From DAHUYF01 sp035945115 (lineage in GTDB: Bacteria; Pseudomonadota; Alphaproteobacteria; ATCC43930; CGMCC-115725): a stretch of 64,000 nucleotides of DNA. This document shows, piece after piece, positions 6,950-14,829 of this stretch (positions are counted from its first letter, which is position 1; every line of letters begins with the position of its first letter). The stretch spans positions 1-64,000 of the forward strand of contig DASZAN010000168.1 of assembly GCA_035945115.1 (NCBI GenBank), read 5' to 3'. The notes beneath the pieces were generated by a model. It had not been told where the DNA came from. It was given only the letters and a program-made list of their open reading frames with translations, and did no database searches. The position numbers and the translations under genes were made by a program.

Positions 6950-8458
6950 TCAGCCGGCGCGGACGTAGCCGTAGCGCAGGTTGGTGGGCGCGTACGCGGC
7001 AAGCTCGTACTCGCGCTTCAGCCCTGCCAGCCGATCGTGCGAGTAGGCCGGCATCGGCGTGTTCGCCGCGCTCTTGAGATTGACCTTGTAGAGCCGCACC
7101 GAGTTGGCGCCGAGGATCATCTGCTTGGTGGCGCTATTGGCGCCGCCCAATGGAGCGAAGCCGTACTTCTTCTGCATATCCTCGGGGATTTCGAGGCGGC
7201 GCATCGCTTCGATCTGCCACTGCGGTGAGCCATACCAGAGGGTGTCCGTCCCCCAGACCACGTGATCGGCGCCCAACCCCTTGACGAGGGTGCCGACGAG
7301 CGCCGCGGCGAACTTGGGATTCGTCACCGCCGAATTGGCGAAGGAGGTACCGAGTTCGCCGTAGACGTTGGTGACGCCGTACTTCGCCGGGATTTCCGCG
7401 AGATCGGACGCCCACTTAATACGGCCGGAAGCCTCGAATTCCGCCCACGCCTGATCGGGCAGCTCGAGGAATGGCCTGAGCGCCGAGTGGTAGACGACGA
7501 AGTTCATCTGCGGCCAGTCCTTCGCTGCCTTGCCGAGGTCGGCAACGGTCGCGTACTCCCACACATTGGCGAAGGATTTCTCGTAGTCGGGCGGCAGCAG
7601 GCCTTTGTGGATACAGATGGTGGTGATGCCCGCCTTCACCGCCTTCTCGTAGAAGGGGTACATCAGCTTCTCGTCATCGAGCCGCCACGGGAACTTGGAG
7701 GGCGCGAGCGGGTCGCCGATGGTATAAGATTTCCAGGAATCGGGCTTGTAGACGGCGATCGCTTTGTCGACCTCCTCCATCCAGCCCGGCTGCTTGGGCG
7801 TGATCACCGTGTGCGCGTACATGCGCCGCGAGCCCGCGAAGTCGTTGATCATGTCGCGGGCGCGGACGATCTGCTCGTTCGAGAGGAGCCACCACGTGGG
7901 ATCGTCGAAGGGCGCACCGCTTAGGAGCGCGATGTTGGTGTCGCTGTCGTAGAAGATTTCCTTGACGTAGTTCTGGAACTTGTAGCGGGTGAGCGTGACC
8001 CCCTCTTCTTTGAGCTTGGGGTTCCAGTGCTCGGCAGCAAAGTCGCCAAGCCCCAGGAGCTCCTTGTGGTCGAAATCGTCGCGGATGAAATGCGTCTGAT
8101 CGTCAAAGATGAATTGACCAGCGAGGCTTTGCGCCCGGGCCAGCATCATCTCGGGCTCGCGTGCTTCGGCTTCGTCGACTTGGAAGACGTTGACGCCGAA
8201 GACTTCCTTCATCGCGATGAAGGCCGCCGCCATGCCGCAGCTGGTGCGCAGAAACTGACGGCGGTTGAGACCCAAGCGCTTGCCGTGGATGTCGGCAAGC
8301 TCATAGATGCGCCGCTCGAGACGCTTTTGCGTCTCGCTTTGCGGCGGCGGCAGATATTCGCCGTTCGAGACGATCTGCGTCGGAATGGGCGTCGCTGCCG
8401 ACGCCGTCTCAGCCCCTGTGACGAGCCGCTGCTCGCGCTCGCTTAGCCAATTCGCCAT
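6950..8458 (-). CDS. Tat-exported amidohydrolase family protein (amidohydro-rel type)
   Basis: A 502-residue protein. After about 70 hydrophilic residues comes a twin-arginine signal (NRRQFLRTSCGMAAAFIAMK), so export in a folded, metal-loaded state is predicted. The body reads as a COG2159-type metal-dependent hydrolase barrel: FIFDDQTHFI instead of the usual DxHxH start, TICIHKGL, FVVYHSALRP and the C-terminal VWGTDTLWYGSPQWQIEA with its metal-site aspartate. The start at 8458 is chosen for its strong GGGGAGGAAG site six bases upstream and because the long N-terminal segment ends in the Tat motif. The substrate is unknown; relatives hydrolyse amides or decarboxylate aromatic acids. It lies 61 bases after apbE. 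Confidence 0.82.
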   Translation of the reverse strand: MANWLSEREQRLVTGAETASAATPIPTQIVSNGEYLPPPQSETQKRLERRIYELADIHGKRLGLNRRQFLRTSCGMAAAFIAMKEVFGVNVFQVDEAEAREPEMMLARAQSLAGQFIFDDQTHFIRDDFDHKELLGLGDFAAEHWNPKLKEEGVTLTRYKFQNYVKEIFYDSDTNIALLSGAPFDDPTWWLLSNEQIVRARDMINDFAGSRRMYAHTVITPKQPGWMEEVDKAIAVYKPDSWKSYTIGDPLAPSKFPWRLDDEKLMYPFYEKAVKAGITTICIHKGLLPPDYEKSFANVWEYATVADLGKAAKDWPQMNFVVYHSALRPFLELPDQAWAEFEASGRIKWASDLAEIPAKYGVTNVYGELGTSFANSAVTNPKFAAALVGTLVKGLGADHVVWGTDTLWYGSPQWQIEAMRRLEIPEDMQKKYGFAPLGGANSATKQMILGANSVRLYKVNLKSAANTPMPAYSHDRLAGLKREYELAAYAPTNLRYGYVRAG

Positions 8459-8519
8459 ATCTTCCTCCCCTCGTGGTGGTCGCCTTGAATGCCGCGAATA
8501 TTCTTGTTCAACGAAAAGC

Positions 8520-9581
8520 CTATACCTTCGATTTCGGCTTGACAATTGAGTCGAAGTCTCCGCCCGCCGCCGACAGTTCCTCCATCTCGCCATCCCTATG
8601 GGTAATGAGCGCGCGCACGGCGGGAAAGCTGGCGATAAGCGCTCGCGCTCGCTCGGGCGATGCGACGTAGAGGGCGGTCGACAGGCCGTCGGCCACGGTC
8701 GCGCTCGGCGCCAGCACGGAGACGGCAAGCAAGCGATTGGCGCTGACGCCTCGTTTGGGATCGAAGAGATGATGATGGCGCCCGCTCGGCTCGAAGATCG
8801 TGCCGTAGCCGCCCGAGGTACAGAGCGCGCCGTCGCGGAGATCAAGGACGCGCGCGAATGCCTCGGGTCGGCGCGGATCGACCAAGCCGATGCGCCACGC
8901 CAGGCCGTCGGGATGGGCACCCATCGCCTCGATCTCGCTCCGTCCCAGATCCGCCAGCACCCGCTCGCAGCCCTGCCCCCGCAGAATCTCGGTGACGCGA
9001 TCGGTGACATAGCCTTGCGCGATGCCGTTCAGGGTCACGCCCATGCCCGGGCGCGCGAGGCGAACCAGGCGCGTGCCGATCTCCATGTCGCGCCAGCTCA
9101 CAAGTTTCAGCGCGTCGTCGATGGCGCGGCGCGATGGTCCCTCCGCCGGCGGCATCGCCATGGCAAAAAAATGTCGGGCATAGAGCGTCCAGAGCGGTTG
9201 AACCGTGATGTCGAAGGCGCCCTCGCTGAGCCCGGAAAGCTGCGCACTCCGCGACAGCAGCAGCAACAGGTCTTGTGAGGGCGCGGCGAGGCGGCCCTCG
9301 CGATTGAGCCGGGCGATTTCGCTGTCCTCGCGATAGAGCGCGAAGCTGCGCTCGAGCCGCTCGATCTCGGCGACGCAACGGCCGATCGCCTGCGCAGCCG
9401 CCTCCCGGTCCGTGTGATAAAGCAGAACCCGCGCCGGCGAGCCGAGCGATGTTCCTTCCCAACGGTAAAGCCGAAGCGGGCGGCGCGCGCGATCGCCGGC
9501 GCAGAGGAAAGCCGCGCCGCCGGCCATTCCGAGCATCACCAGGGCTCGCCGGCGCGAAATCTGCCGTACGGTCTCGCTCAT
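8520..9581 (-). CDS. apbE: FAD:protein FMN transferase (ApbE family)
   Basis: A 353-residue flavinyltransferase that attaches FMN to a threonine of a target protein in the periplasm. The N terminus has a twin-arginine-like start (QISRRRALVMLGMAGGAAFL). Family landmarks are SFALYREDSEIARLN, the GVTLNGIAQGYVTDR stretch (flavin site), VLADLGRSE where many members have a DxGG, and a C-terminal STALYVA (usual text: DALSTALFV). The gene overlaps the NosR-like gene by ATGA, so its natural target is almost surely that protein, whose FMN motif is intact. Confidence 0.9.
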   Translation of the reverse strand: MSETVRQISRRRALVMLGMAGGAAFLCAGDRARRPLRLYRWEGTSLGSPARVLLYHTDREAAAQAIGRCVAEIERLERSFALYREDSEIARLNREGRLAAPSQDLLLLLSRSAQLSGLSEGAFDITVQPLWTLYARHFFAMAMPPAEGPSRRAIDDALKLVSWRDMEIGTRLVRLARPGMGVTLNGIAQGYVTDRVTEILRGQGCERVLADLGRSEIEAMGAHPDGLAWRIGLVDPRRPEAFARVLDLRDGALCTSGGYGTIFEPSGRHHHLFDPKRGVSANRLLAVSVLAPSATVADGLSTALYVASPERARALIASFPAVRALITHRDGEMEELSAAGGDFDSIVKPKSKV

Positions 9582-11764
9582 CGCGGCGTCTCCACAGCGG
9601 CGTCCAGCCCCTTGCGGCGCCAAACCAGCGGTGGACAAATCTGCTGATCGTAATGCGTCACCTGGCAATCGAGGCAATAGAAGCATTCGTTGTAGTCGAT
9701 GGCGCCGCTCCGCTTGATCGCGCCCACCGGACACACGCTTTCACAGATATGGCAGCGCGCACCGCATTCCGGACGGCGCTTCAGCGGCTTCAACAGATGC
9801 ACGCGGCCCAGTATCGCCAAGCCGCCGCCCAAGGGGCAGACGAAGCGGCAATAGAAGCGCTCGACGAAGAGGCCAGCGGCAAGGAGCGCGAGCGCGTACG
9901 CTACCATCGGCCAAGCCGTCATGAACCGCAGGATGATCGCGGCCTTGAACGGCTCGACCTCCGTGCCAGCCATGGCGACATCCCAGGAGAGGAACGACGC
10001 CGCGACCAATCCCAGGCACATGGCATATTTGAGCCAGGTGAGGCGCTCCCCAAGGGCCGCGGGAATCTCGAGCTGAGGCACGCGCAGCTGTCGGGCAACG
10101 GTGTTGGCGATCTCCTGCAAGGCGCCGAATGGGCAGAGCCAGCCACAGAACGGCGCCCGGCCCCACAGCACGAGGCCGATCGCGGTAAAGGCCGAGATCA
10201 ACAGCATGAGCGGATCGGCCAGCACATAACCCCAACGGAAATCGCTCGCGAGGGTGTGGAGGTATGTGAGGAGATTGACGATCGTGAGTTGCGCGCCGGC
10301 ATACCAGCCGAGCCAAGCCAGCGTCCAACTCAAGAAGGCGACGCGGACGGTGCGATGAAGCCGTCGATAGCGGCTCAGCTTATCTTCGAAGACGAAAATC
10401 AGAGTGAGGGCGGCGAGGGCGAAAATCAGGATCGCGATCTTGACAAGATGGGCCTGCCAGATCGTGCGCCAGCCGAGCCCGTCCTCGCCGGACGGAGCCG
10501 GGGCCGGCTCGTCCGCCTTGACGAGATAGTCTGCGGGAAGCTGGTAAGGAAGCGCGAAACGCGCGAATACCGGGCGCTCGCCCGCCTTGCCGCTCACCAG
10601 CAAATTGAGCTGCCACGGCTGCGTCGGGTCGAGCTCGCGGCTGCCGCGGAAGAAGATCAGCGCGCGCTCGGAGAGCTCCGGCGCTTTCTTGGCGTGAAGA
10701 AACGGCAGGCCGCGGACCTGTTGGCCGGCGACGTGAATGGTATTGCCCGCCTGTGTAAGCTCGATCGAGCTCAAGGCGGCGGCGTGCCCCCAATCGCCCT
10801 CCAGGATGCGATAGGCGCCGGCAGCGGCGACGAGAACCAACTGGTCGTCGAAGGAACGACCGGCGGTGTACTGATTGTACCAAGTCTCGCCCAACAGATT
10901 GATGCCGATTCCCGCGGGCGTCGCGAGCGCAACGAAGAGATCGATGAAGAGATCGTCAGGCGCGGCGCTCGGCTCGCCGATCATCACCCGCGGCTCGCCG
11001 CTTTCGGCAAACTTGGCGCGGACATCGCCATAGGTGAGGCGAAGGCGCGCGATCGCCCCTGTCGCCGCCAGGCTCGCCCAGTCGCTGGCGACGAAGTGGT
11101 CGACGTCGACGCGCAAACTGCCGGCGCCGACGGGGGCGAGAATGCCGCGGCTCCGCGCGACAACGCGGGCGCCGCGCACGATGGCGTCGCTCATCAGCAC
11201 CGAGCTGGTGGTCGCCCGTGAAACCGCATCGACCTTTGCGGCAGACTCCGCGCCAGGAAAGGAGCGCTGCGAGAAACTCCCCGCGCCGAGCACTGAGGAG
11301 GAGAGCTCGCTCACGATGTCGACGCCCGTCGTGATGTCATGGCCGATATAGTGCTGCGTGAAAGCGTGGAGCGCGTCGTCCTTGAGGCCGAGGATGGCGA
11401 TGGGCTCGCTGTGATGGACGAGCCTGACCCCGACGATGCGCCCTTTGAGATCGAGCCCGACCAGCAACACGATTGCGCGGTTGGAGAAACCCTTGGACTG
11501 CGTCACATCCCAGGTCGAGAAGATGTAACCGGCGGTCTTACCGTCGCGATAGGCAGCAGCGGCGGGCGGCATGCCCTCGGCGGGACCGATCCGATCCGCA
11601 CCGGGAAAGACGACGGGCAGGATCTCCGGCGTAAGGTATTGCGTGACAGTTTCACCGGGACGCGGCTCTTCGCCGAGCGCAGCGACGGCGGGAAGCGCTG
11701 GGCCAGCGGCGAGGCAAGCAATAAGCGCGAAAAGCGCCAGCGCCTTGCGCCATTGCCGAGCCAT
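9578..11764 (-). CDS. NosR/NirI-like flavoprotein with polyferredoxin domain
   Basis: A 728-residue membrane protein of the NosR/PceC type. A signal peptide (residues 1-29) leads into a periplasmic FMN-binding domain with the flavinylation motif DAVSRATTSS; Thr185 is the expected FMN site. Helices follow from about residue 440. The membrane part carries FCGWLCPFGALQE (540-551) and YCRFVCPLGGG (639-648), and the end has two 4Fe-4S sets, CGARCHICESVCP (667-679) and CFYCLDC plus C710. NosR normally passes electrons to nitrous oxide reductase. No nosZ, nosD, nosF or nosY is present here; instead the gene follows coxF by 107 bases, so its partner is open. Confidence 0.9.
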   Translation of the reverse strand: MARQWRKALALFALIACLAAGPALPAVAALGEEPRPGETVTQYLTPEILPVVFPGADRIGPAEGMPPAAAAYRDGKTAGYIFSTWDVTQSKGFSNRAIVLLVGLDLKGRIVGVRLVHHSEPIAILGLKDDALHAFTQHYIGHDITTGVDIVSELSSSVLGAGSFSQRSFPGAESAAKVDAVSRATTSSVLMSDAIVRGARVVARSRGILAPVGAGSLRVDVDHFVASDWASLAATGAIARLRLTYGDVRAKFAESGEPRVMIGEPSAAPDDLFIDLFVALATPAGIGINLLGETWYNQYTAGRSFDDQLVLVAAAGAYRILEGDWGHAAALSSIELTQAGNTIHVAGQQVRGLPFLHAKKAPELSERALIFFRGSRELDPTQPWQLNLLVSGKAGERPVFARFALPYQLPADYLVKADEPAPAPSGEDGLGWRTIWQAHLVKIAILIFALAALTLIFVFEDKLSRYRRLHRTVRVAFLSWTLAWLGWYAGAQLTIVNLLTYLHTLASDFRWGYVLADPLMLLISAFTAIGLVLWGRAPFCGWLCPFGALQEIANTVARQLRVPQLEIPAALGERLTWLKYAMCLGLVAASFLSWDVAMAGTEVEPFKAAIILRFMTAWPMVAYALALLAAGLFVERFYCRFVCPLGGGLAILGRVHLLKPLKRRPECGARCHICESVCPVGAIKRSGAIDYNECFYCLDCQVTHYDQQICPPLVWRRKGLDAAVETPR

Positions 11765-11871
11765 CGCCCGCCCCTCCCTAGTCGAGCAATCCTATCACGG
11801 CGAGAGCTCGCTCGGTCGCACCCTTCAGGAGGAGATGCGACCGCAGCAGCACGCCAAGTACTGGCACGGCA

Positions 11872-12714
11872 TCACGCGAGCGCTTGGACTGCGCCAGCTT
11901 CGCGGTTCGACATGCCAATCGCCGCCCGGCGGCGCGCGATGATCTCCGCCATGATCGAGAGCGCAATTTCCGCCGGCTCGATGGCGTGAATGTCGAGACC
12001 GGCCGGCGCCTTGAGCCGCGCGATCCTGTCCTCGCTGAGGACGCCTTGCTCGCGGATTTGGCGCGACAGGACCTGCGCTTTCCGCCGACTGCCGACGAAG
12101 GCGACATAGTTGGCGCCGCTGGCGAGCGCGGCGGCGAGCGCTTCGCGATCGCGCTTGCCTTGCGTCGCCACCGCGATCCAATCGTCGGCGATGATGGCGA
12201 GGGATGAAAGGTCGAAGCCGCTCACGCGCTCGTCGGCCTCACCGAATAGGCCCTGGTCGTCGGCCAGCGCGGCGACCGCGATACGGTAGCCCAAGCGCCG
12301 GCCGAGATCGGCGAGCGCCAGCGCCACCGGTGATGCGCCGCAGACGATGAGACGTGGCGCGCGGCGGAGCGGTTCGACAAAGAGATCGACGGTGCCACCG
12401 CTTGGGCAGGCGCTGCGATGGAGCTCGGTGCCGTCGATATCGACGCTCGCCGTCGCCTGATCCTGGGGCTTGACGCGGATGAGCCGCGGCCGACCTTCCG
12501 CCAGGACGGCGGCGGCGGTCTTGCGGATCGCCGCCTGGACACACCCACCCCCCAGCAACCCGCGGATTGTGCCGTCCCTCAGCACCACGGCCTTCGCCCC
12601 CGCTTTGGCGGAGGTCGCGTCTTGCGTGCGCACGACCGTGACGACGCAGAAATCCTCGCCGCGTTGCCGGAGATCGGCGATGAGCGCGAACGGGTCTTCG
12701 ACGGCGGGAGTCAT
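11872..12714 (-). CDS. coxF: CO dehydrogenase accessory protein CoxF (XdhC/CoxI family)
   Basis: A 280-residue XdhC-family protein, the same size as CoxF of Oligotropha. The N-terminal half has TSAKAGAKAVVLRDGTIRG and the cysteine motif GGGCVQAA used by XdhC proteins to hold molybdenum cofactor; a later ACPSGGTVDLFVEP matches the family's second cysteine segment. The C-terminal half is the Rossmann XdhC_C domain (LIVCGASPVALALADLGRRLGY). It is thought to take part in sulfuration and insertion of the Mo-Cu cofactor into CoxL. The start has GAGGAGG upstream and lies 12 bases after the coxE stop codon. Confidence 0.9.
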   Translation of the reverse strand: MTPAVEDPFALIADLRQRGEDFCVVTVVRTQDATSAKAGAKAVVLRDGTIRGLLGGGCVQAAIRKTAAAVLAEGRPRLIRVKPQDQATASVDIDGTELHRSACPSGGTVDLFVEPLRRAPRLIVCGASPVALALADLGRRLGYRIAVAALADDQGLFGEADERVSGFDLSSLAIIADDWIAVATQGKRDREALAAALASGANYVAFVGSRRKAQVLSRQIREQGVLSEDRIARLKAPAGLDIHAIEPAEIALSIMAEIIARRRAAIGMSNREAGAVQALA

Positions 12715-12726
12715 GACCTCCTCCTC

Positions 12727-13911
12727 TCAGAGTCGCGCAAACTCGTCTTCGAGCGTCGCCAGGCTCGCCAGCGAATGCGCCGCAGCGAAGCAATCGATGA
12801 ACGGCATCGCCGCCGCCATGGCCCGCGCCACCGGCGCATAGTCGCGCCAGCCCAGGAGCGGGTTGAGCCAAATCAGGCGGCGGGCGCGGCCCTTCAATCG
12901 CCGCAGCTCGACGGCAATCATCTCGGGCGGATCGGTATCGTAGCCGTCGCTCATGATGATGACGACGCTGCGAGAATTCAGCGCCTCGCGCGCGTAACGG
13001 TCATTGAAGGTCTTGAGCGCAGTGGCGATCTGCGTACCGCCGCCGAAGCCTTCCACCATCAGCGAGAGCCGGTCCATGGCGCGGCGGCGATCGCCCTCGC
13101 GCAGCACATCGGTCAAATGGATGAGCCGGGTGTGGAAAGCGAAAGCGTCGGCCTTGAGCCAACAGCCGAGCAGGCCGCGGACGAAACTTAGGAGAAAGCG
13201 GCTGTAGAGGCGCATCGATCCGGATACGTCGAGGAGGAGGACGAGATTGACCGGCCGCTCCGGGCGCTGCTTGCGCAGCAGCTCGATGGGCTCTCCGCCA
13301 CGAGAGAGATTGCGCCGGAGCGTGCGGCGGAGGTCGACGACGTCGCCGCGGCGCGCCGGCAAGCGCCGGCGGCTCAAGCGATAGCGCAAGGCGCGCGCTA
13401 AGCTCTCGGCGATGCGCTCGGCTTCTGCGATATCTTCGGCACGGCTGAGGCGGGCGAGATCGGCGCGCATCAGCGCCTCGCGCCGGCTCGCGATGATCGG
13501 CGCTGGCGTTTCCGGCGCATCCCCGCCGTCGCCGGCCTCGTCCGGCTCGAGCGGCCGCACCGCTTCGGCTTGCGCGCCTGCCGGCAGCACGCGGCGCCAG
13601 ATCGGCGAGGGGCCGCGCTCGCGCTCACCGCCGCCCGGCGTTAGTGTGGCCGCCGTCTTGATCCCGCGCCCGAACCAATAAGCGGCGAAGAGCTCATCGA
13701 AGCGCTCCCACTCCCCGCGCTCGCCCGCAAGCATGGTCTTGAGGCCGAGCCGGGTTGCGACCGCGTCGGGCGGGTCGATGGCGGCGATGAGCGACACTGC
13801 GGCTTCCGCTTCCGCCGGACCCACGGTGAAACCGTTGTTCCGAAGGTGCGCTAGAAAGCCGCGCACGCGCGCGACAGGCGCCGCCCCGGTCATGCCCGGC
13901 GCGCCGCTCAT
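12727..13911 (-). CDS. coxE: CO dehydrogenase accessory protein CoxE (VWA domain)
   Basis: A 394-residue VWA protein of the CoxE family. Residues 12-110 form the helical N-terminal part (GFLAHLRNNGFTVGPAEAE), a Pro/Gly-rich linker follows, and the VWA domain starts at LVLLLDVSGSMRLYSRF, with the MIDAS DxSxS complete and FGGGTQIATAL and IIMSDGYDTDPPE downstream. CoxE works with the AAA+ protein CoxD to build the copper-containing CO dehydrogenase centre. It overlaps coxD by ATGA, the usual arrangement of this MoxR-VWA pair. Confidence 0.93.
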   Translation of the reverse strand: MSGAPGMTGAAPVARVRGFLAHLRNNGFTVGPAEAEAAVSLIAAIDPPDAVATRLGLKTMLAGERGEWERFDELFAAYWFGRGIKTAATLTPGGGERERGPSPIWRRVLPAGAQAEAVRPLEPDEAGDGGDAPETPAPIIASRREALMRADLARLSRAEDIAEAERIAESLARALRYRLSRRRLPARRGDVVDLRRTLRRNLSRGGEPIELLRKQRPERPVNLVLLLDVSGSMRLYSRFLLSFVRGLLGCWLKADAFAFHTRLIHLTDVLREGDRRRAMDRLSLMVEGFGGGTQIATALKTFNDRYAREALNSRSVVIIMSDGYDTDPPEMIAVELRRLKGRARRLIWLNPLLGWRDYAPVARAMAAAMPFIDCFAAAHSLASLATLEDEFARL

Positions 13912-14789
13912 GCGACCTTGCCGATGAGCCGGGCGCTTACTTCCGCCGGCACCGATTTGAGATCGGCCTCGGTCTTGAGGAGGCAGAGCAGGCTCGCCTG
14001 CACGGCGCGGTGATCGGTGTCGAGCGCGCGAATGTCGAGCCCTATGAGCGCGCTCGCCCAGTCGATGGTCTCGGCGATGCCTGGCTTCTTTTCGAGATTT
14101 TCACGGCGCAACAATTGAACGAAACGTACGATTTGCGCGGCGAGCCGCTCGTCGACGCCCGGCAGGCGGGCGCGCAGAATCGTCAGCTCCTTGGTCTCAT
14201 CGGGGAAATCGACGTAGCTGTAGAGACAGCGGCGGCGCAGCGCGTCCGAGAGAGCGCGCGTGCCGTTGGAGGTCAGAATCACATGCGGGACCGAGCGCGC
14301 GCGAATGGTGCCGAGCTCGGGGATCGTCACTTGGAAATCGGAAAGGATTTCGAGGAGAAAAGCCTCGAACTCCTCATCGGCGCGGTCGATCTCGTCGATC
14401 AACAGGACGGGCGACGTCTCCTGCGAGATCGATTCCAGGAGTGGGCGGCGCAACAGGTAAGGCTCGGAAAAAACCTGCCGCTCGATGGCGTCGGCCGAAA
14501 GCTGGTCCCGCTCATGGGCGCGAATCGCCAGCAGCTGTCGTTGGTAATTCCACTCATAGAGCGTCGCGTTAGCGTCGAGGCCCTCGTAGCACTGGAGTCG
14601 GATGAGGCGGGTTTCGAGCACCGCCGCCATCGCCTTCGCCACCTCGGTCTTGCCGACACCCGCCTCGCCTTCGATGAGCAGCGGCCGCTTCAACCCGACC
14701 ATGAGGCAAAGCGCCATCGCCAGGCTGTCACCGGCGATATAGCCGACACCGGCGAGGTCTTGCTGCAGCGGCTTGAAGTCGAGCGTCAC
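13908..14789 (-). CDS. coxD: CO dehydrogenase maturation ATPase CoxD (MoxR-type AAA+)
   Basis: A 293-residue AAA+ ATPase. Walker A is GEAGVGKTE near residue 40, Walker B LLIDEIDRADEEFEAFLLE, sensor 1 ILTSNGTRALSDALRRRC and the arginine finger region follows. CoxD is a membrane-associated chaperone needed to add sulfur and copper to the Mo site of CoxL. It lies 40 bases after the coxL stop codon and is translationally coupled to coxE. Length and gene order agree with coxMSLDEF clusters. Confidence 0.94.
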   Translation of the reverse strand: MTLDFKPLQQDLAGVGYIAGDSLAMALCLMVGLKRPLLIEGEAGVGKTEVAKAMAAVLETRLIRLQCYEGLDANATLYEWNYQRQLLAIRAHERDQLSADAIERQVFSEPYLLRRPLLESISQETSPVLLIDEIDRADEEFEAFLLEILSDFQVTIPELGTIRARSVPHVILTSNGTRALSDALRRRCLYSYVDFPDETKELTILRARLPGVDERLAAQIVRFVQLLRRENLEKKPGIAETIDWASALIGLDIRALDTDHRAVQASLLCLLKTEADLKSVPAEVSARLIGKVA

Positions 14790-14829
14790 GGGCGATGCCG
14801 GCTACGCCGTGATTCGCTGCCCGCCCGTC

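Noticed and set aside
5551..7077. 508-codon plus-strand frame over the binding-protein gene
   Set aside because: Reverse-frame artefact; the minus-strand binding protein has a signal peptide and family motifs.
8459..9010. Upstream extension of the Tat amidohydrolase to 9010
   Set aside because: It would overlap apbE by about 490 bases in another frame, and the ATG at 8458 has a strong ribosome site and leads into the Tat signal.
9449..11221. 590-codon open frame on the plus strand opposite the NosR-like gene
   Set aside because: It is antisense to a well-supported gene, has no family resemblance, and its residue mix (Arg/Ala/Glu/Gly-rich) is what GC-rich reverse frames give.
9578..11764. 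Reading the NosR-like gene as proof of denitrification
   Set aside because: No nosZ, nosDFY or other denitrification gene is visible in the window.
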